Below, piece after piece: positions 27,517 to 36,611 of a stretch of 64,000 nucleotides of DNA; the stretch's first letter is position 1, and each line of letters begins with the position of its first letter. Source of the stretch: Bacteroidia bacterium (GTDB lineage: Bacteria > Bacteroidota > Bacteroidia > J057); NCBI GenBank assembly GCA_030430205.1, contig JAUIGE010000005.1, positions 62,001 through 126,000 of the forward strand. Direction: 5' to 3'. The notes below the pieces were generated by a model. The model saw nothing but the letters and a program-made list of their open reading frames with translations, made no database searches and was not told the origin of the DNA. Position numbers and translations under genes: made by a program.

Positions 27517-29154
27517 TTAAAGACGAAAACCCATTGTGAATACCCATGAACTGCTTTTTACATGACTAATGAGCGTGGGGTCAATGAGGGATGTATTAGC
27601 AGTTGTATATGGATTGAGTTTCTCTTTTGTTAGTTGGTTTACATAAGCAACGTCTAAATAATAATTCGGTTGCCTCACCCCTAAGCCCAAAGTGAACATT
27701 CTTCGGTTGGGTTTTAACTTTAATTCTGTCCCAGGATTGTTGATATCTTCATAGGTGTGAGCAGAGGCATCCAGTGCTGTACCATAAAAGGCGGCTCCCA
27801 TTCTCAAACGATATATGTCCTCCCGTAACTCCAAACCTATACGGGTATTTATAGCCGTTTCGAAGAGGTCTTGTATGGTCTGATTCTCAACATCATAAGG
27901 ATAATAAGCCGGATTGGTTGTGGCATAAGAGGACCGCAGACGAGCGCTTCTATAATCCAGGTATTCGATATCGGCAGTCACAAATCCTCTTTTCCCCAGT
28001 AGGTACATCAAACCCATATTGAGTCTGTAAGGTGTGGTCAGGTTGTAGTCGGATAGATTTGTTGTGAATTCATTGGGGGCAGATGTCACGGTGTCCCGGC
28101 TTGAAACGCTTAGGGTAAAAATATCCAGGTTATGGTTGTGAGACATCCTAAATCCATACTCATCTGTGATGCTCACTAAAGTGGGGGTATGGAAACTAAA
28201 CCCGATTCTCAGGCTTTCAATAGGCCTCAGCATCATACCCAATTTGAGGTTAACACCCGTTCCTTCCGACGATATTTCTTCCCTTACTTCAAAAGAGTTA
28301 AAGGGGAATTCCAGCGGAAAGCCATTGGCATTGTCAGGATTGAAGACGTAAAAATTGTGTAAGTCATTGATGTCTTCTTCTATATATCTATAGGTTTGGT
28401 CATACCTGAATGCCTGTATCCCCAGGGTTCCTCCAAAGTAGAAAAAGTCATCCATATTGGCTGCCATGGAGAAAAACCATTCATTTCTCCTCCCCTTTTC
28501 AGATATGCGAATGTCTTGCTGTAGTTCGCCTCCGGTACCCGCACCAAAGTACTGATCAACCAGGGTACCTCCAGGCCCTTCCAGGACGTCTATTGCATAA
28601 GATTCCCAGGCTAAGCCGGCATAGGAGTTGGGGTTCAATTGGTTAAAGGGCGTGCCAGTAGCCTGCTCTGCCAGAAAATCAGTAAAACTGCTGGATGTAT
28701 TGTATCCACTGGCGCGGGTCTCGCGAGCATAATTTTCCAATTGATTAAACCCAAAGGCTACCACATAGGAAAGCAGCCCGGATTGTGCCTGGCGCCGCTC
28801 ACTTCCATATCCCTGAAATATAGGAGTATGAATGACCATTCCCATATTGCTAAAACCAAATTTGGTTTTACCGACAGTGCTTCTTTGTCCCAAAAATTCT
28901 GCATCGGTATTGATAAAACGCAAGCTGGGAGTGAACACCATTTCTCCCCGCCTATATAAGGCGAGGCCTGCCGGATTGAGGCTTGCGGCAGAGAGATCCG
29001 CTCCCATGGCAGAAGTGCCACCACCCAGGCCAAGAGATCGGGCAGAGCCTACAAGGCCAGATTGAGAAAACCGCAAAGCATCTATTTCACCTTGAGCAAA
29101 TAAACCAAGGGTGCTAAAAAAGAATAGGAAAAGGAGGGACGAATGCAACTTCAT
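27517..29154 (-). CDS. FadL/OmpP1-like outer-membrane beta-barrel protein
   Basis: 545 residues from the ATG at 29154; the upstream ATG at 29223 lies inside the terminator hairpin of the preceding gene and is rejected. Signal peptide about 1-20 (LGLFAQ). The N-terminus RSLGLGGGTSAMGADLSAASLNPAGLALY is the typical opening of FadL-like and PorV-like outer-membrane proteins (SARS.G.....G.D......NPAGL). The rest alternates amphipathic strands (GFVTADIEYLDYRSARL, RRMFTLGLGVRQPNYYLDVAY), and the C-terminus ends in SSWVFTMGFRL, an aromatic beta signal. Possibly a hydrophobic-compound channel; substrate unknown. Confidence 0.82.
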   Translation of the reverse strand: MKLHSSLLFLFFFSTLGLFAQGEIDALRFSQSGLVGSARSLGLGGGTSAMGADLSAASLNPAGLALYRRGEMVFTPSLRFINTDAEFLGQRSTVGKTKFGFSNMGMVIHTPIFQGYGSERRQAQSGLLSYVVAFGFNQLENYARETRASGYNTSSSFTDFLAEQATGTPFNQLNPNSYAGLAWESYAIDVLEGPGGTLVDQYFGAGTGGELQQDIRISEKGRRNEWFFSMAANMDDFFYFGGTLGIQAFRYDQTYRYIEEDINDLHNFYVFNPDNANGFPLEFPFNSFEVREEISSEGTGVNLKLGMMLRPIESLRIGFSFHTPTLVSITDEYGFRMSHNHNLDIFTLSVSSRDTVTSAPNEFTTNLSDYNLTTPYRLNMGLMYLLGKRGFVTADIEYLDYRSARLRSSYATTNPAYYPYDVENQTIQDLFETAINTRIGLELREDIYRLRMGAAFYGTALDASAHTYEDINNPGTELKLKPNRRMFTLGLGVRQPNYYLDVAYVNQLTKEKLNPYTTANTSLIDPTLISHVKSSSWVFTMGFRL

Positions 29155-29191
29155 ATATCGGTAATTCTGAATGGAAAGAAGGCCAAAAAAG

Positions 29192-29245
29192 ACAAAAAAA
29201 AAGGAGACTGAGTGTAAGGTCATTCCCTTAGTAACTCAATCTCCT
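29192..29245 (-). terminator. strong intrinsic terminator after the low-complexity lipoprotein gene
   Basis: On the minus strand three stem blocks pair in order: 29245-29240 with 29207-29202 (AGGAGA/TCTCCT), 29238-29234 with 29213-29209 (TGAGT/ACTCA), and 29230-29226 with 29219-29215 (TAAGG/CCTTA), followed at once by a run of nine T residues. It separates the genes at 29277-30611 and 27517-29154. Confidence 0.9.
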
Positions 29246-29276
29246 GTATTGTCAAAATCGGATAAATATCAATCGG

Positions 29277-30611
29277 TTAATTTCTGCGAATGTTACCACC
29301 GGAGCGGCTTGTACTCCCGCTGGAAGAGCGGTTGACTGAGTTGCCACTGGAAGGACGAGGGGCAGAAGTACGGTTCACGCTACCACTACTTGTGCTGCTT
29401 GTGTTATTGAAGCTTCCTCCACCTCCACCAGAGCGGTTGAAGTTTGTATTTCTGCTAGGGGAGCTAGTAGGAGATGGGCGGATCGTCCTGGTATTTGTAT
29501 TTGCAGGAGGAGAATAGGTCCTTGTCGGTGCTGGAGAAACACGGGTGTTTCTAGTGGGGTTTGTATTAGAAGGACTATAGGTTCTTCCTGGTGTACTTGA
29601 ATTGGTGCGGTTGACACGACTTGAAGAAGGCGCAGTACGGTTTGAAGGGGTGATCCGGCCGTTATTGTTGGTTGTAGTTGGATAGGTGCGTGTATTCGTC
29701 GGTGTACCAACCTGATTGCCTGAGCCAGGAGCAGTCCTGCCCGAAGTAGTTGTTTTTACAGGCTGACGGTCGCGCGGACTGAGGTAGCGGCTGTTGTCTA
29801 TTCTTCGGTCGTCGCCAGGAGTTGTGCCAGATATCTGTGTGCCTCTGGCGCTAGTATTTTGACGGTTGACTGTGCTGCCGGAAGTATTAGAGGTACTTAC
29901 GGTTGAGTTGAGTGAACGAGAGCTTACTCTCCTTGCTTCATTATAGCGGTTCCAGCTAGTCGCGGAATTGGTCACTCCACTGCCAGATCCATAATATGAA
30001 GGAGGGCAGTAAGCATAAGAATTACCATAACCATAGGCTCCATAGCCATATCCTCCATACCCACCAAAGCCACTGTAGCTCGCATAAGGGCTATATCCAT
30101 AATAAGCATTTACCCAGGGGTTATAATACCCATAAGAATTCCAGGGGCTGTAGCCTCCCCAGGGGTTGTAGGAATTGTAAGGATTATATCCATAGTTGTT
30201 TCCATATCCAAAGCTTACAGAAGCACCAAATCGAGGGCGATTCCAGTCGTACCAGCCATTGGTATACCAGTTATTCCAGGAAGGGGTGTTGATCACATAG
30301 TACAGATCATTGCTGTAATAAGGATCATAATACCGCCAGGAAGAATTTGAAGGGGAGTTGAAGCGGCGCATCCTGCGAGAGTAGTAAAAATCGTCATCTG
30401 CATAATAAGCGTCGTTGTAATTGGAGACACTTGGGCGTGTCGCCGTTTGACGATCCCGATCGGCAGATGCCGCAGGGACGGCTGTATAGGCAGAAGCGTC
30501 GCTTTTGGTGTAATAAACATCATCGTACTCAGAGGCAGCATATTTGGTGCTGGCACAAGCTGAGGTAAGGATGGCAATCACTGCGATGAGCAAAAAATTA
30601 ACATATTTCAT
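29277..30611 (-). CDS. low-complexity Tyr/Gly/Asn- and Ser/Thr/Asn/Arg-rich lipoprotein
   Basis: 444 residues from the ATG at 30611, chosen because it opens the lipoprotein signal peptide MKYVNFLLIAVIAILTSAC (Cys19); the ATG at 30629 adds six residues. The first half of the mature protein is Tyr/Asn/Gly/Ser-rich (NPYNSYNPWGGYSPWNSYG), the second half Ser/Thr/Asn/Pro/Arg-rich (NRTAPSSSRVNRTNSSTPGR) and ends in RSGGNIRRN. No globular domain is evident. It may be an extended surface or matrix lipoprotein. Transcribed alone and closed by a strong terminator; divergent from proS. Confidence 0.72.
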   Translation of the reverse strand: MKYVNFLLIAVIAILTSACASTKYAASEYDDVYYTKSDASAYTAVPAASADRDRQTATRPSVSNYNDAYYADDDFYYSRRMRRFNSPSNSSWRYYDPYYSNDLYYVINTPSWNNWYTNGWYDWNRPRFGASVSFGYGNNYGYNPYNSYNPWGGYSPWNSYGYYNPWVNAYYGYSPYASYSGFGGYGGYGYGAYGYGNSYAYCPPSYYGSGSGVTNSATSWNRYNEARRVSSRSLNSTVSTSNTSGSTVNRQNTSARGTQISGTTPGDDRRIDNSRYLSPRDRQPVKTTTSGRTAPGSGNQVGTPTNTRTYPTTTNNNGRITPSNRTAPSSSRVNRTNSSTPGRTYSPSNTNPTRNTRVSPAPTRTYSPPANTNTRTIRPSPTSSPSRNTNFNRSGGGGGSFNNTSSTSSGSVNRTSAPRPSSGNSVNRSSSGSTSRSGGNIRRN

Positions 30612-30838
30612 TTGACTTTGATTTATCATTTTATGTAAAAAATAATCCTTTCGAATTTACTCAATATGACGAAAAAAAACCTAAGAGGCCACTTTTTATT
30701 TAGGATCCAGGCACTTTTTCCCAATTGTTTTTTATTTATATCGTTTTAACGAGTCTAAGGTTGGTTCGTTTATTGGCTTTTCAAATAACAAATTACCAGG
30801 CGTGTCATATTAATTATCCAGTGGGTAATGCCTTGGCT

Positions 30839-30869
30839 TTGTAATAAAGGAAGCGCTGGCTTAACTTAG
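30839..30869 (+). promoter_or_regulatory. putative proS promoter
   Basis: TTG (30839-30841), 20 bases, TAACTTAG (30862-30869), one base from TAnnTTTG. Transcription would start near 30875, about 18 bases before the proS ATG. Confidence 0.45.
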
Positions 30870-30892
30870 CGCCTCAATTCAAAAAGTGGATC

Positions 30893-32380
30893 ATGGCCAA
30901 AGGAAAAAAACTTACGACAAGAGCAGAAAACTACCCTGAGTGGTACAATGAGTTGGTGAAAAAAGCAGACCTCGCAGAAAATTCGGAGGTCCGGGGCTGC
31001 ATGGTTATCAAACCCTATGGCTACGCCATTTGGGAGCGGATGCAGGCTATACTTGACCAAATGTTCAAAGATACGGGGCATGTGAATGCCTATTTTCCTC
31101 TTTTTATTCCTAAGTCTTTTCTAAGCCGTGAGGCAGATCATGTCGAAGGCTTTGCCAAAGAATGTGCAGTGGTGACCCACCACAGATTGATGGCTTCACC
31201 CGATGGTAAGGGAGTTGTAGTAGACCCATCTGCTAAACTGGAAGAAGAGCTGATTGTTCGACCAACCTCAGAAACCATTATCTGGAGTACCTACCGCAAT
31301 TGGATTCAATCCTATCGCGATCTGCCCTTGTTGATCAATCAATGGGCCAACGTTGTCCGTTGGGAGTTGCGTACCCGCATGTTTTTGCGAACTACAGAGT
31401 TCCTTTGGCAGGAGGGCCATACTGCACATGCTACAAGTGAGGAGGCGATAGAAGAAGCTGAGCGTATGCTGGGTGTATATGCAGAGTTTGCAGAAAACAC
31501 CCTCGCTATCCCTGTCATTCAGGGCCTGAAAACAGAAAGAGAGCGCTTTGCAGGTGCTTTGGAAACCTATTGTATCGAAGGCCTTATGCAGGATGGAAAA
31601 GCCTTACAGGCTGGAACTTCCCATTATCTGGGGCAAAACTTTGCCAAAGCTTTTGATGTTCGCTTTGCCAACAAAGACAATAAGGAAGAATTTGTGTGGG
31701 CGACAAGCTGGGGAGTGAGTACGCGCCTGATGGGTGCGCTTATCATGACACATTCGGATGATGAAGGCCTTGTTTTGCCACCTGTTTTGGCCCCATTTCA
31801 GCTTGTAATCGTTCCGATTTATCGTCAGGATGACGAGAAAGAGTTGGTTTTGAATAAAGTAGCAGAGCTTGCCGCAGAGCTTAAAGCAGCGGGCATTCGG
31901 GTAAAATTGGATGACGATGACACCAAAAAACCAGGTTGGAAGTTTGCAGAGTGGGAACTCAAGGGCGTGCCTATCCGCCTGGCCGTTGGCCCTCGCGACC
32001 TTGCCAATGGCAAGATAGAAGTGGCTCGCCGCGATACCAAAACCAAAGAAGTCCAGGATCTCGATGATACGTTCATAGAAAGAATGAAAAAGCTGTTGGA
32101 TGAAATCCAATTCAGCATTTATGAGCGTGCAAAAAACTTCCGTGAAGAAAATACTACCCAGGTAGATAGCTGGGAGGAATTTAAAGCACAGCTCGATAAG
32201 CCTGTTCCAGGTTTTATCTTTGCCCATTGGGATGGCACCACAGAGACCGAGGAGAAAATCCAGGCCGAGACCAAAGCGACAATTCGCTGTATTCCCATAG
32301 GAAACCCTGCCGAAGAGGGCGTTTGCATTTACTCAGGAAAGCCTTCCCGGCAACGGGTGATGTTTGCCAAAGCTTATTAG
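30893..32380 (+). CDS. proS: prolyl-tRNA synthetase, archaeal/eukaryotic-like type
   Basis: 495 residues, normal for the type without the editing insertion. It charges tRNA-Pro in the cytoplasm. Class II motifs: motif 2 [24 protein letters not shown] and motif 3 [24 protein letters not shown] (each read in parts); [14 protein letters not shown]; the anticodon domain begins [12 protein letters not shown]. The C-terminal domain ([27 protein letters not shown]) keeps the fold pattern, but of the four cysteines expected for zinc only two remain (the WCG..C pair is HWDGTTETE and the second CxxC cysteine is Ser). I believe this is shared by Bacteroidota ProRS. Confidence 0.97.
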   Translation: MAKGKKLTTRAENYPEWYNELVKKADLAENSEVRGCMVIKPYGYAIWERMQAILDQMFKDTGHVNAYFPLFIPKSFLSREADHVEGFAKECAVVTHHRLMASPDGKGVVVDPSAKLEEELIVRPTSETIIWSTYRNWIQSYRDLPLLINQWANVVRWELRTRMFLRTTEFLWQEGHTAHATSEEAIEEAERMLGVYAEFAENTLAIPVIQGLKTERERFAGALETYCIEGLMQDGKALQAGTSHYLGQNFAKAFDVRFANKDNKEEFVWATSWGVSTRLMGALIMTHSDDEGLVLPPVLAPFQLVIVPIYRQDDEKELVLNKVAELAAELKAAGIRVKLDDDDTKKPGWKFAEWELKGVPIRLAVGPRDLANGKIEVARRDTKTKEVQDLDDTFIERMKKLLDEIQFSIYERAKNFREENTTQVDSWEEFKAQLDKPVPGFIFAHWDGTTETEEKIQAETKATIRCIPIGNPAEEGVCIYSGKPSRQRVMFAKAY

Positions 32381-32409
32381 GCAAAGGATTCAGCCAGCCA
32401 AGCTTAGGT

Positions 32410-33804
32410 TTAATGTACCACAGGAATCATCTTTTTAGGAGCTGTAACTCCTAAAACGGTGATGTTATCGCGCCCTGCCCTGATATCTTTGGTCATGTTG
32501 CGGGTGTCTATTACCCAACGAGCGTGATCAACGATGAAGGGGATGTCAAATTCATCATGGTCGGTGACTAAAACCACGCAATCATAAGCTGCAATGCTTT
32601 CGGCTGTAAGGGAGACAGACGGAAACTCCCTGCCTGCGGCAGGAAAAATGGAAACCCAGGGGTCTGTGATGTCTATTTCGCTGATTCCCTGCTCCATGAG
32701 TCGAAGGATGACCGCCTCGGAGGTTGAGTTGCGGATATCCTTGACATTCTTTTTAAAAGAAGCTCCCACAATCAGCACTTTAGCATCAAAGATAGAAATA
32801 GGCAGCCGGGCGATAGCATTTACCACCAGTTGGGCTACGTGGTAAGGCATGCTCTCATTTGTATTGGCAGCAAGGGTGATGAAGCGCGTTTCAAAATCAT
32901 GCTCTCGGGCAAGCCAGGAGAGATAATAGGGGTCTACAGGAATACAATGTCCGCCCACACCAGCTCCTGGCGTAAATTTCATATAGCCAAAAGGCTTGGT
33001 AGCGGCGGCCTCAATGACTTCCCAGACATCTATGCCTCCCATGCGCTCGCATAGCATGGCGAGTTCGTTGACGAGGGCGATATTGACTGAGCGAAAAATA
33101 TTTTCGAGTAATTTTTCGAGTTCAGCCACTTTGGGGCTGGAGACCATATAGACCTGTTCTATGATCATGTTGTTGGCGAGTGAAGCGAGCAAGCTGCTGT
33201 CTTCGGTAATGCCGCCGGTAACGATAGGCGTATTGCCCGTATGCCAGGTTGTATTTCCCGGATCAACACGTTCAGGACTGAAGGCAACATAAAAATCTTT
33301 TCCTCCTTTCAGACCACTTTCTTCCAATATGGGAACAAGGTAGCTCTCCGTAGTACCCGGAAAGGTAGTGGACTTCATGATGACAAGTTGTCCCTGCCTA
33401 AGCACACTGCTCAGCCCTTTGCCAGCTGATTTGATGTAACTCAAATCGGGGTCTTTGTTGGCGTCAAAGGGCGTAGGAACACAGATATACAGAACATCAG
33501 CCTGATTGAGGGGGGCAAAAGAAGCTGTTGCCTTGAGGTGGCCACTTTTTACAACCTCAGCTATTTCGCCATCATCGAGGTCCTCAATGAAGTTTTCACC
33601 CCGGTTGAGCATTTCAACTTTGGATTCGAATACATCCATACCGATGACCTGGTATCCTTTTTTGGCAAATTCCAAAGCAATCGGGAGGCCTACGTATCCC
33701 AGACCTACAACACCGATAACGGCTTTTTGGCTTTGAATCAATTCTGAAAGATGCTTAGCGCTTGGGTTCAATTGGCTTAACAAAGCCGGGCTAAATAATT
33801 CCAT
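32410..33804 (-). CDS. UDP-N-acetylglucosamine-type nucleotide-sugar 6-dehydrogenase
   Basis: 464 residues. Makes a UDP-uronic acid by two-step NAD-dependent oxidation, a precursor for capsule or O-antigen. Seen: the N-terminal Rossmann motif VGLGYVGLP (33-41), VPTPFDANKDPD (109-120), the catalytic-site KSTTFPGTTE, FSPERVDPG (175-183), the nucleophile Cys287 in GAGVGGHCIPVDP, and the C-terminal domain (VLIVGASFKKNVKDIRNS). The motif set fits WbpA/UDP-GlcNAc dehydrogenases better than UDP-glucose ones. A 27-residue N-terminal extension precedes the fold. Placed last in a minus-strand run, with its own promoter-like box. Confidence 0.9.
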   Translation of the reverse strand: MELFSPALLSQLNPSAKHLSELIQSQKAVIGVVGLGYVGLPIALEFAKKGYQVIGMDVFESKVEMLNRGENFIEDLDDGEIAEVVKSGHLKATASFAPLNQADVLYICVPTPFDANKDPDLSYIKSAGKGLSSVLRQGQLVIMKSTTFPGTTESYLVPILEESGLKGGKDFYVAFSPERVDPGNTTWHTGNTPIVTGGITEDSSLLASLANNMIIEQVYMVSSPKVAELEKLLENIFRSVNIALVNELAMLCERMGGIDVWEVIEAAATKPFGYMKFTPGAGVGGHCIPVDPYYLSWLAREHDFETRFITLAANTNESMPYHVAQLVVNAIARLPISIFDAKVLIVGASFKKNVKDIRNSTSEAVILRLMEQGISEIDITDPWVSIFPAAGREFPSVSLTAESIAAYDCVVLVTDHDEFDIPFIVDHARWVIDTRNMTKDIRAGRDNITVLGVTAPKKMIPVVH

Positions 33805-33843
33805 AAAAAGAGGCTGTAATTGGATAGAAAATCAATATGAATG

Positions 33844-33851
33844 CAAATGTA
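33844..33851 (-). promoter_or_regulatory. putative -7 box (TACATTTG) of the nucleotide-sugar dehydrogenase gene
   Basis: Minus-strand TACATTTG matches TAnnTTTG exactly, 40 bases upstream of the ATG at 33804 and just after the phosphatase stop codon. No good TTG at the right distance, so moderate confidence. Confidence 0.4.
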
Positions 33852-33857
33852 AATAAA

Positions 33858-35090
33858 TCAAGCAAAAAACTTAACCTGAAGCATGGTTACATCATCACTT
33901 GCATCGGCATCAGATGCAAAGTCATACAAATCATGCAACAAATGATTGATAAGTTCCTGGGCAGAGTGGTCTTTATATTCCTCCAAAACAGCTTTCAGGC
34001 GATCTGGGCCATACATTTCTTCCTTTGGATTGGTTTGTTCAATTACACCATCTGTAAACATAAAAAGGCTGTCACCCCAGGTATAGGGAAGTTGCTTGGC
34101 CTCTATGCCGATCTCTGGCATGATACCCAGGAGCATGCTCCCTTCAGAAAGCTCAGATGTCCCTTTATCGCCCTGAATGAAGAGGGGATAGTTGTGTCCT
34201 GCATTTACATAAGTGAAACTTTGGGTTTCTTTGTCAATTCGTGCGAGAAAAAGGGTGACGAAGCGTTCGCCCTGAGTGATGTTAAAAATGATTTTGTTCA
34301 ATTCACGGATGATCTCTACGACATCCGAATACTGCGCGCAAAGCGCGCGAAGATTAGCCTGCAGATTGGACATCAGCAAAGCTGCTGCGATCCCTTTACC
34401 GGCGACGTCTGCGATGCAGACGAAAGTGATACCTTTGCCTTTTTTGATGACATCATAAAAATCCCCACCGATACGATGGTGAGGCAGGTTGATCCCATAG
34501 ACATCTATCTCACGAAAGCGCTCAAAGTCGCTGATAAGCAGCTGCTTCTGAATCGTTTCAGCTACCGTAAGCTCCCGCTTCAGGTATTCCTGACGGACTT
34601 TTTCCTCAAAAAGCTGACGGTTGCGGATGGCTACATTGATGATGTTGCCGATTGTGGCAATAAAAATGAGGTCATTTTGGACCTCCATCTCAGAATCTGC
34701 AAAATCAGCAATGACAAAATAGGCGCTCGGCTCTCCCCGGTTGAGAATAGGGATAACATATTCTGCTCCCATTTCATACAGCGCCGGCGCAAAGCCTGCT
34801 GTTACTTTGGTTATTTTTTGAAAATGAAGGAGCTCCTCAATGGCTTCCAGTTCCATTTGGTCAAACCCCAACTGCATGCCTTCCAGCCATTTCCCCTCAT
34901 ATTCATAGAAAAAAGTCACCTGCTTGGCACCTAGCTGTGCACGAAGCACATTCAAGGCAATTTTGCACAGGCGATCAATCCCGATCTCGGTGCTATTGAT
35001 GGTGCGCAATACGTCCAACAGGGCGTCTGCTTCCAGACGCTTGAGCTTCAGAAGCTCCTGAGGATCTTTTGTATCATAAACATTGCGCAT
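33858..35090 (-). CDS. GAF-domain SpoIIE/PP2C-type serine phosphatase
   Basis: 410 residues from the ATG at 35090 (MRNVYDTKDPQELLKLKRLEA); longer in-frame versions run into the upstream permease gene and are rejected. A GAF-like sensor fills about 25-180, a helical linker follows, and the SpoIIE phosphatase spans about 205-405 with metal-binding motifs IGGDFYDVI, CIADVAGKGIAAALLMS and LFMFTDGVIEQTN. Such phosphatases dephosphorylate STAS anti-anti-sigma proteins in partner switching; a SpoIIAA-like protein lies 6.5 kb upstream at 41643-42023, but a kinase is not visible. Starts 47 bases after the permease stop. Confidence 0.9.
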   Translation of the reverse strand: MRNVYDTKDPQELLKLKRLEADALLDVLRTINSTEIGIDRLCKIALNVLRAQLGAKQVTFFYEYEGKWLEGMQLGFDQMELEAIEELLHFQKITKVTAGFAPALYEMGAEYVIPILNRGEPSAYFVIADFADSEMEVQNDLIFIATIGNIINVAIRNRQLFEEKVRQEYLKRELTVAETIQKQLLISDFERFREIDVYGINLPHHRIGGDFYDVIKKGKGITFVCIADVAGKGIAAALLMSNLQANLRALCAQYSDVVEIIRELNKIIFNITQGERFVTLFLARIDKETQSFTYVNAGHNYPLFIQGDKGTSELSEGSMLLGIMPEIGIEAKQLPYTWGDSLFMFTDGVIEQTNPKEEMYGPDRLKAVLEEYKDHSAQELINHLLHDLYDFASDADASDDVTMLQVKFFA

Positions 35091-35137
35091 AAGGTCGAAA
35101 ATTAAGAAAACTTTGGGAATAGTGAAGGAATAGTTCC

Positions 35138-36286
35138 CTACAACTTCACATCCCATGCATCCCGCAGGCCAATTCCGATCAGGTTGACCGAAACGACGAG
35201 CAAAATCAGGGCGAGGCCTGGGAAAATGGCCAGCCATTGGCCGTTTTCAAACATGATGAAGGTATAGCCTTCATAGATCATGCGACCCCAACTGGGGATG
35301 GGTACTTCTACGCCTATGCCGAGGAAACTCAGGCCAGACTCAATGAGAACTGCAGCCCCGAAATTGGCAACGGCGATGACGATAATGGGACTGATAATAT
35401 TGGGCAAAATATGTCGAAACATGATCCTGGTAGATCGGAAACCCAGGGCTACGCCCGCTTCTGCATAAGCAAGCTCACGGGCACTCATCACCTGCCCGCG
35501 CACCATGCGCGCTACCTCTACCCACATCGACAGGCCGATGGCCACAAACAATTGCCAAAAACCTTTGCCCAGCACAAAGCTGATAGCAAGTGCCATCAAT
35601 AAGGTCGGTATCGACCAAAAAACCGAAATCAGCCACATGATGAAGCGGTCCACCCAACCGCCAAAATATCCCGCAGTCACTCCCAGGCTGACGCCTATAA
35701 GCAGGCAGATCAAAACAGCCAGCGTACCTACGCCCAGACTCACCCTTGCTCCCAGCAAGATGCGGCTCAGCAAGTCGCGTCCATAGGCATCTGTACCCAG
35801 CATGAACCGTTTTTTCTGGATATATTTTGTTCGAAAGCTTTCGGCTGAAAGAGATTTTTCCTGAAATGCGCCAAGGGAAAGACTGCTTTCCTCTCCCGAT
35901 TTTTTGGTGAAAAAAACCTGCTCATCTTCAATCTTTAGATGCCCATCTGCCTGCAAGGGAATCGGAAGGGCCTGTTGCTGATAGCCTGTCAACCAGGCTC
36001 CCGGGCTGTTTTGTGGTGGATCGGGTTTGGGTACCAAAAGCACATAAGCGGAGCTTCCGGGCGCCTGCTTGGCGAGTTCCAGCATCTGGAAGTTGGCGTG
36101 GCGCGTATGATCCGGCGCCAGCAGATAAGCGAAAATCGCTCCCAAAACACACATCGCCACATAGCCCATGCCCAGCATGGCTGGGATATTCCGGCGAAAT
36201 TTTCGCCAGGCGAGCTGAGAAGGGGAAGACCGGAGCTTCAATGGCTCGATATCTTCTGATATGTGGGTTTTTTTGCTCATCTGCAA
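35138..36286 (-). CDS. OppC/DppC-type ABC transporter permease, lone subunit
   Basis: 382 residues (a second ATG two codons in, 36280, is possible). The N-terminal OppC_N region has one helix at about 34-56, then a long periplasmic segment (about 60-160). The BPD_transp_1 core has five helices after LGTDAYGRDLLSRILLGARVSLG, with the EAA loop ARELAYAEAGVALGFRSTRI, and GVEVPIPSWGRMI. It would form half of an inner-membrane channel for peptides or similar solutes. The partner OppB permease, ATPases and binding protein are not in the window. Starts 18 bases after a small unknown gene. Confidence 0.9.
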   Translation of the reverse strand: MQMSKKTHISEDIEPLKLRSSPSQLAWRKFRRNIPAMLGMGYVAMCVLGAIFAYLLAPDHTRHANFQMLELAKQAPGSSAYVLLVPKPDPPQNSPGAWLTGYQQQALPIPLQADGHLKIEDEQVFFTKKSGEESSLSLGAFQEKSLSAESFRTKYIQKKRFMLGTDAYGRDLLSRILLGARVSLGVGTLAVLICLLIGVSLGVTAGYFGGWVDRFIMWLISVFWSIPTLLMALAISFVLGKGFWQLFVAIGLSMWVEVARMVRGQVMSARELAYAEAGVALGFRSTRIMFRHILPNIISPIIVIAVANFGAAVLIESGLSFLGIGVEVPIPSWGRMIYEGYTFIMFENGQWLAIFPGLALILLVVSVNLIGIGLRDAWDVKL

Positions 36287-36304
36287 ACTCAGCGCATCTG
36301 CTAT

Positions 36305-36577
36305 TTAATATCCATTATGTTTAAGCAAACCGTCCTTACTGGCTAAATAGGCATATTCCTGCATATTATCGGTATCGTAAATGCGGGTTTTTTCATAATC
36401 GCCTTTTTCCGCATCAAATTGCATGACATTCACCCAGCCTTTGTCAATCATCGTTCTCAACTCATCACGGATGACAGGCTCTGGCTGGTCGATGTCATTG
36501 AGCAGGTTTTGATAAGGCTCAATGAAGTAAATGGCGTCAAGTATATCGAATTGTAATTCGGTGAGTTCTTCATTCAT
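36305..36577 (-). CDS. small conserved hypothetical protein, possibly winged-helix
   Basis: 90 residues, soluble. The run ELQFDILDAIYFIEPY, a DELRTMIDKGWVNVM helix-strand unit, and the end YLASKDGLLKHNGY resemble a small winged-helix protein found in Bacteroidota without assigned function. It lies 18 bases upstream of the permease gene and probably shares its transcript. Confidence 0.6.
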   Translation of the reverse strand: MNEELTELQFDILDAIYFIEPYQNLLNDIDQPEPVIRDELRTMIDKGWVNVMQFDAEKGDYEKTRIYDTDNMQEYAYLASKDGLLKHNGY

Positions 36578-36611
36578 GGGCGCAAGATAATGAGGAGTTG
36601 GGGCATTTTCC

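Noticed and set aside
29155-29223. N-terminal extension of the FadL-like protein (start at 29223)
   Set aside because: The start would sit inside the terminator hairpin of the upstream gene, and the ATG at 29154 begins a proper signal peptide.
33837-34934. 365-residue plus-strand reading frame
   Set aside because: Antisense to the SpoIIE-type phosphatase, whose metal-binding motifs are all present.
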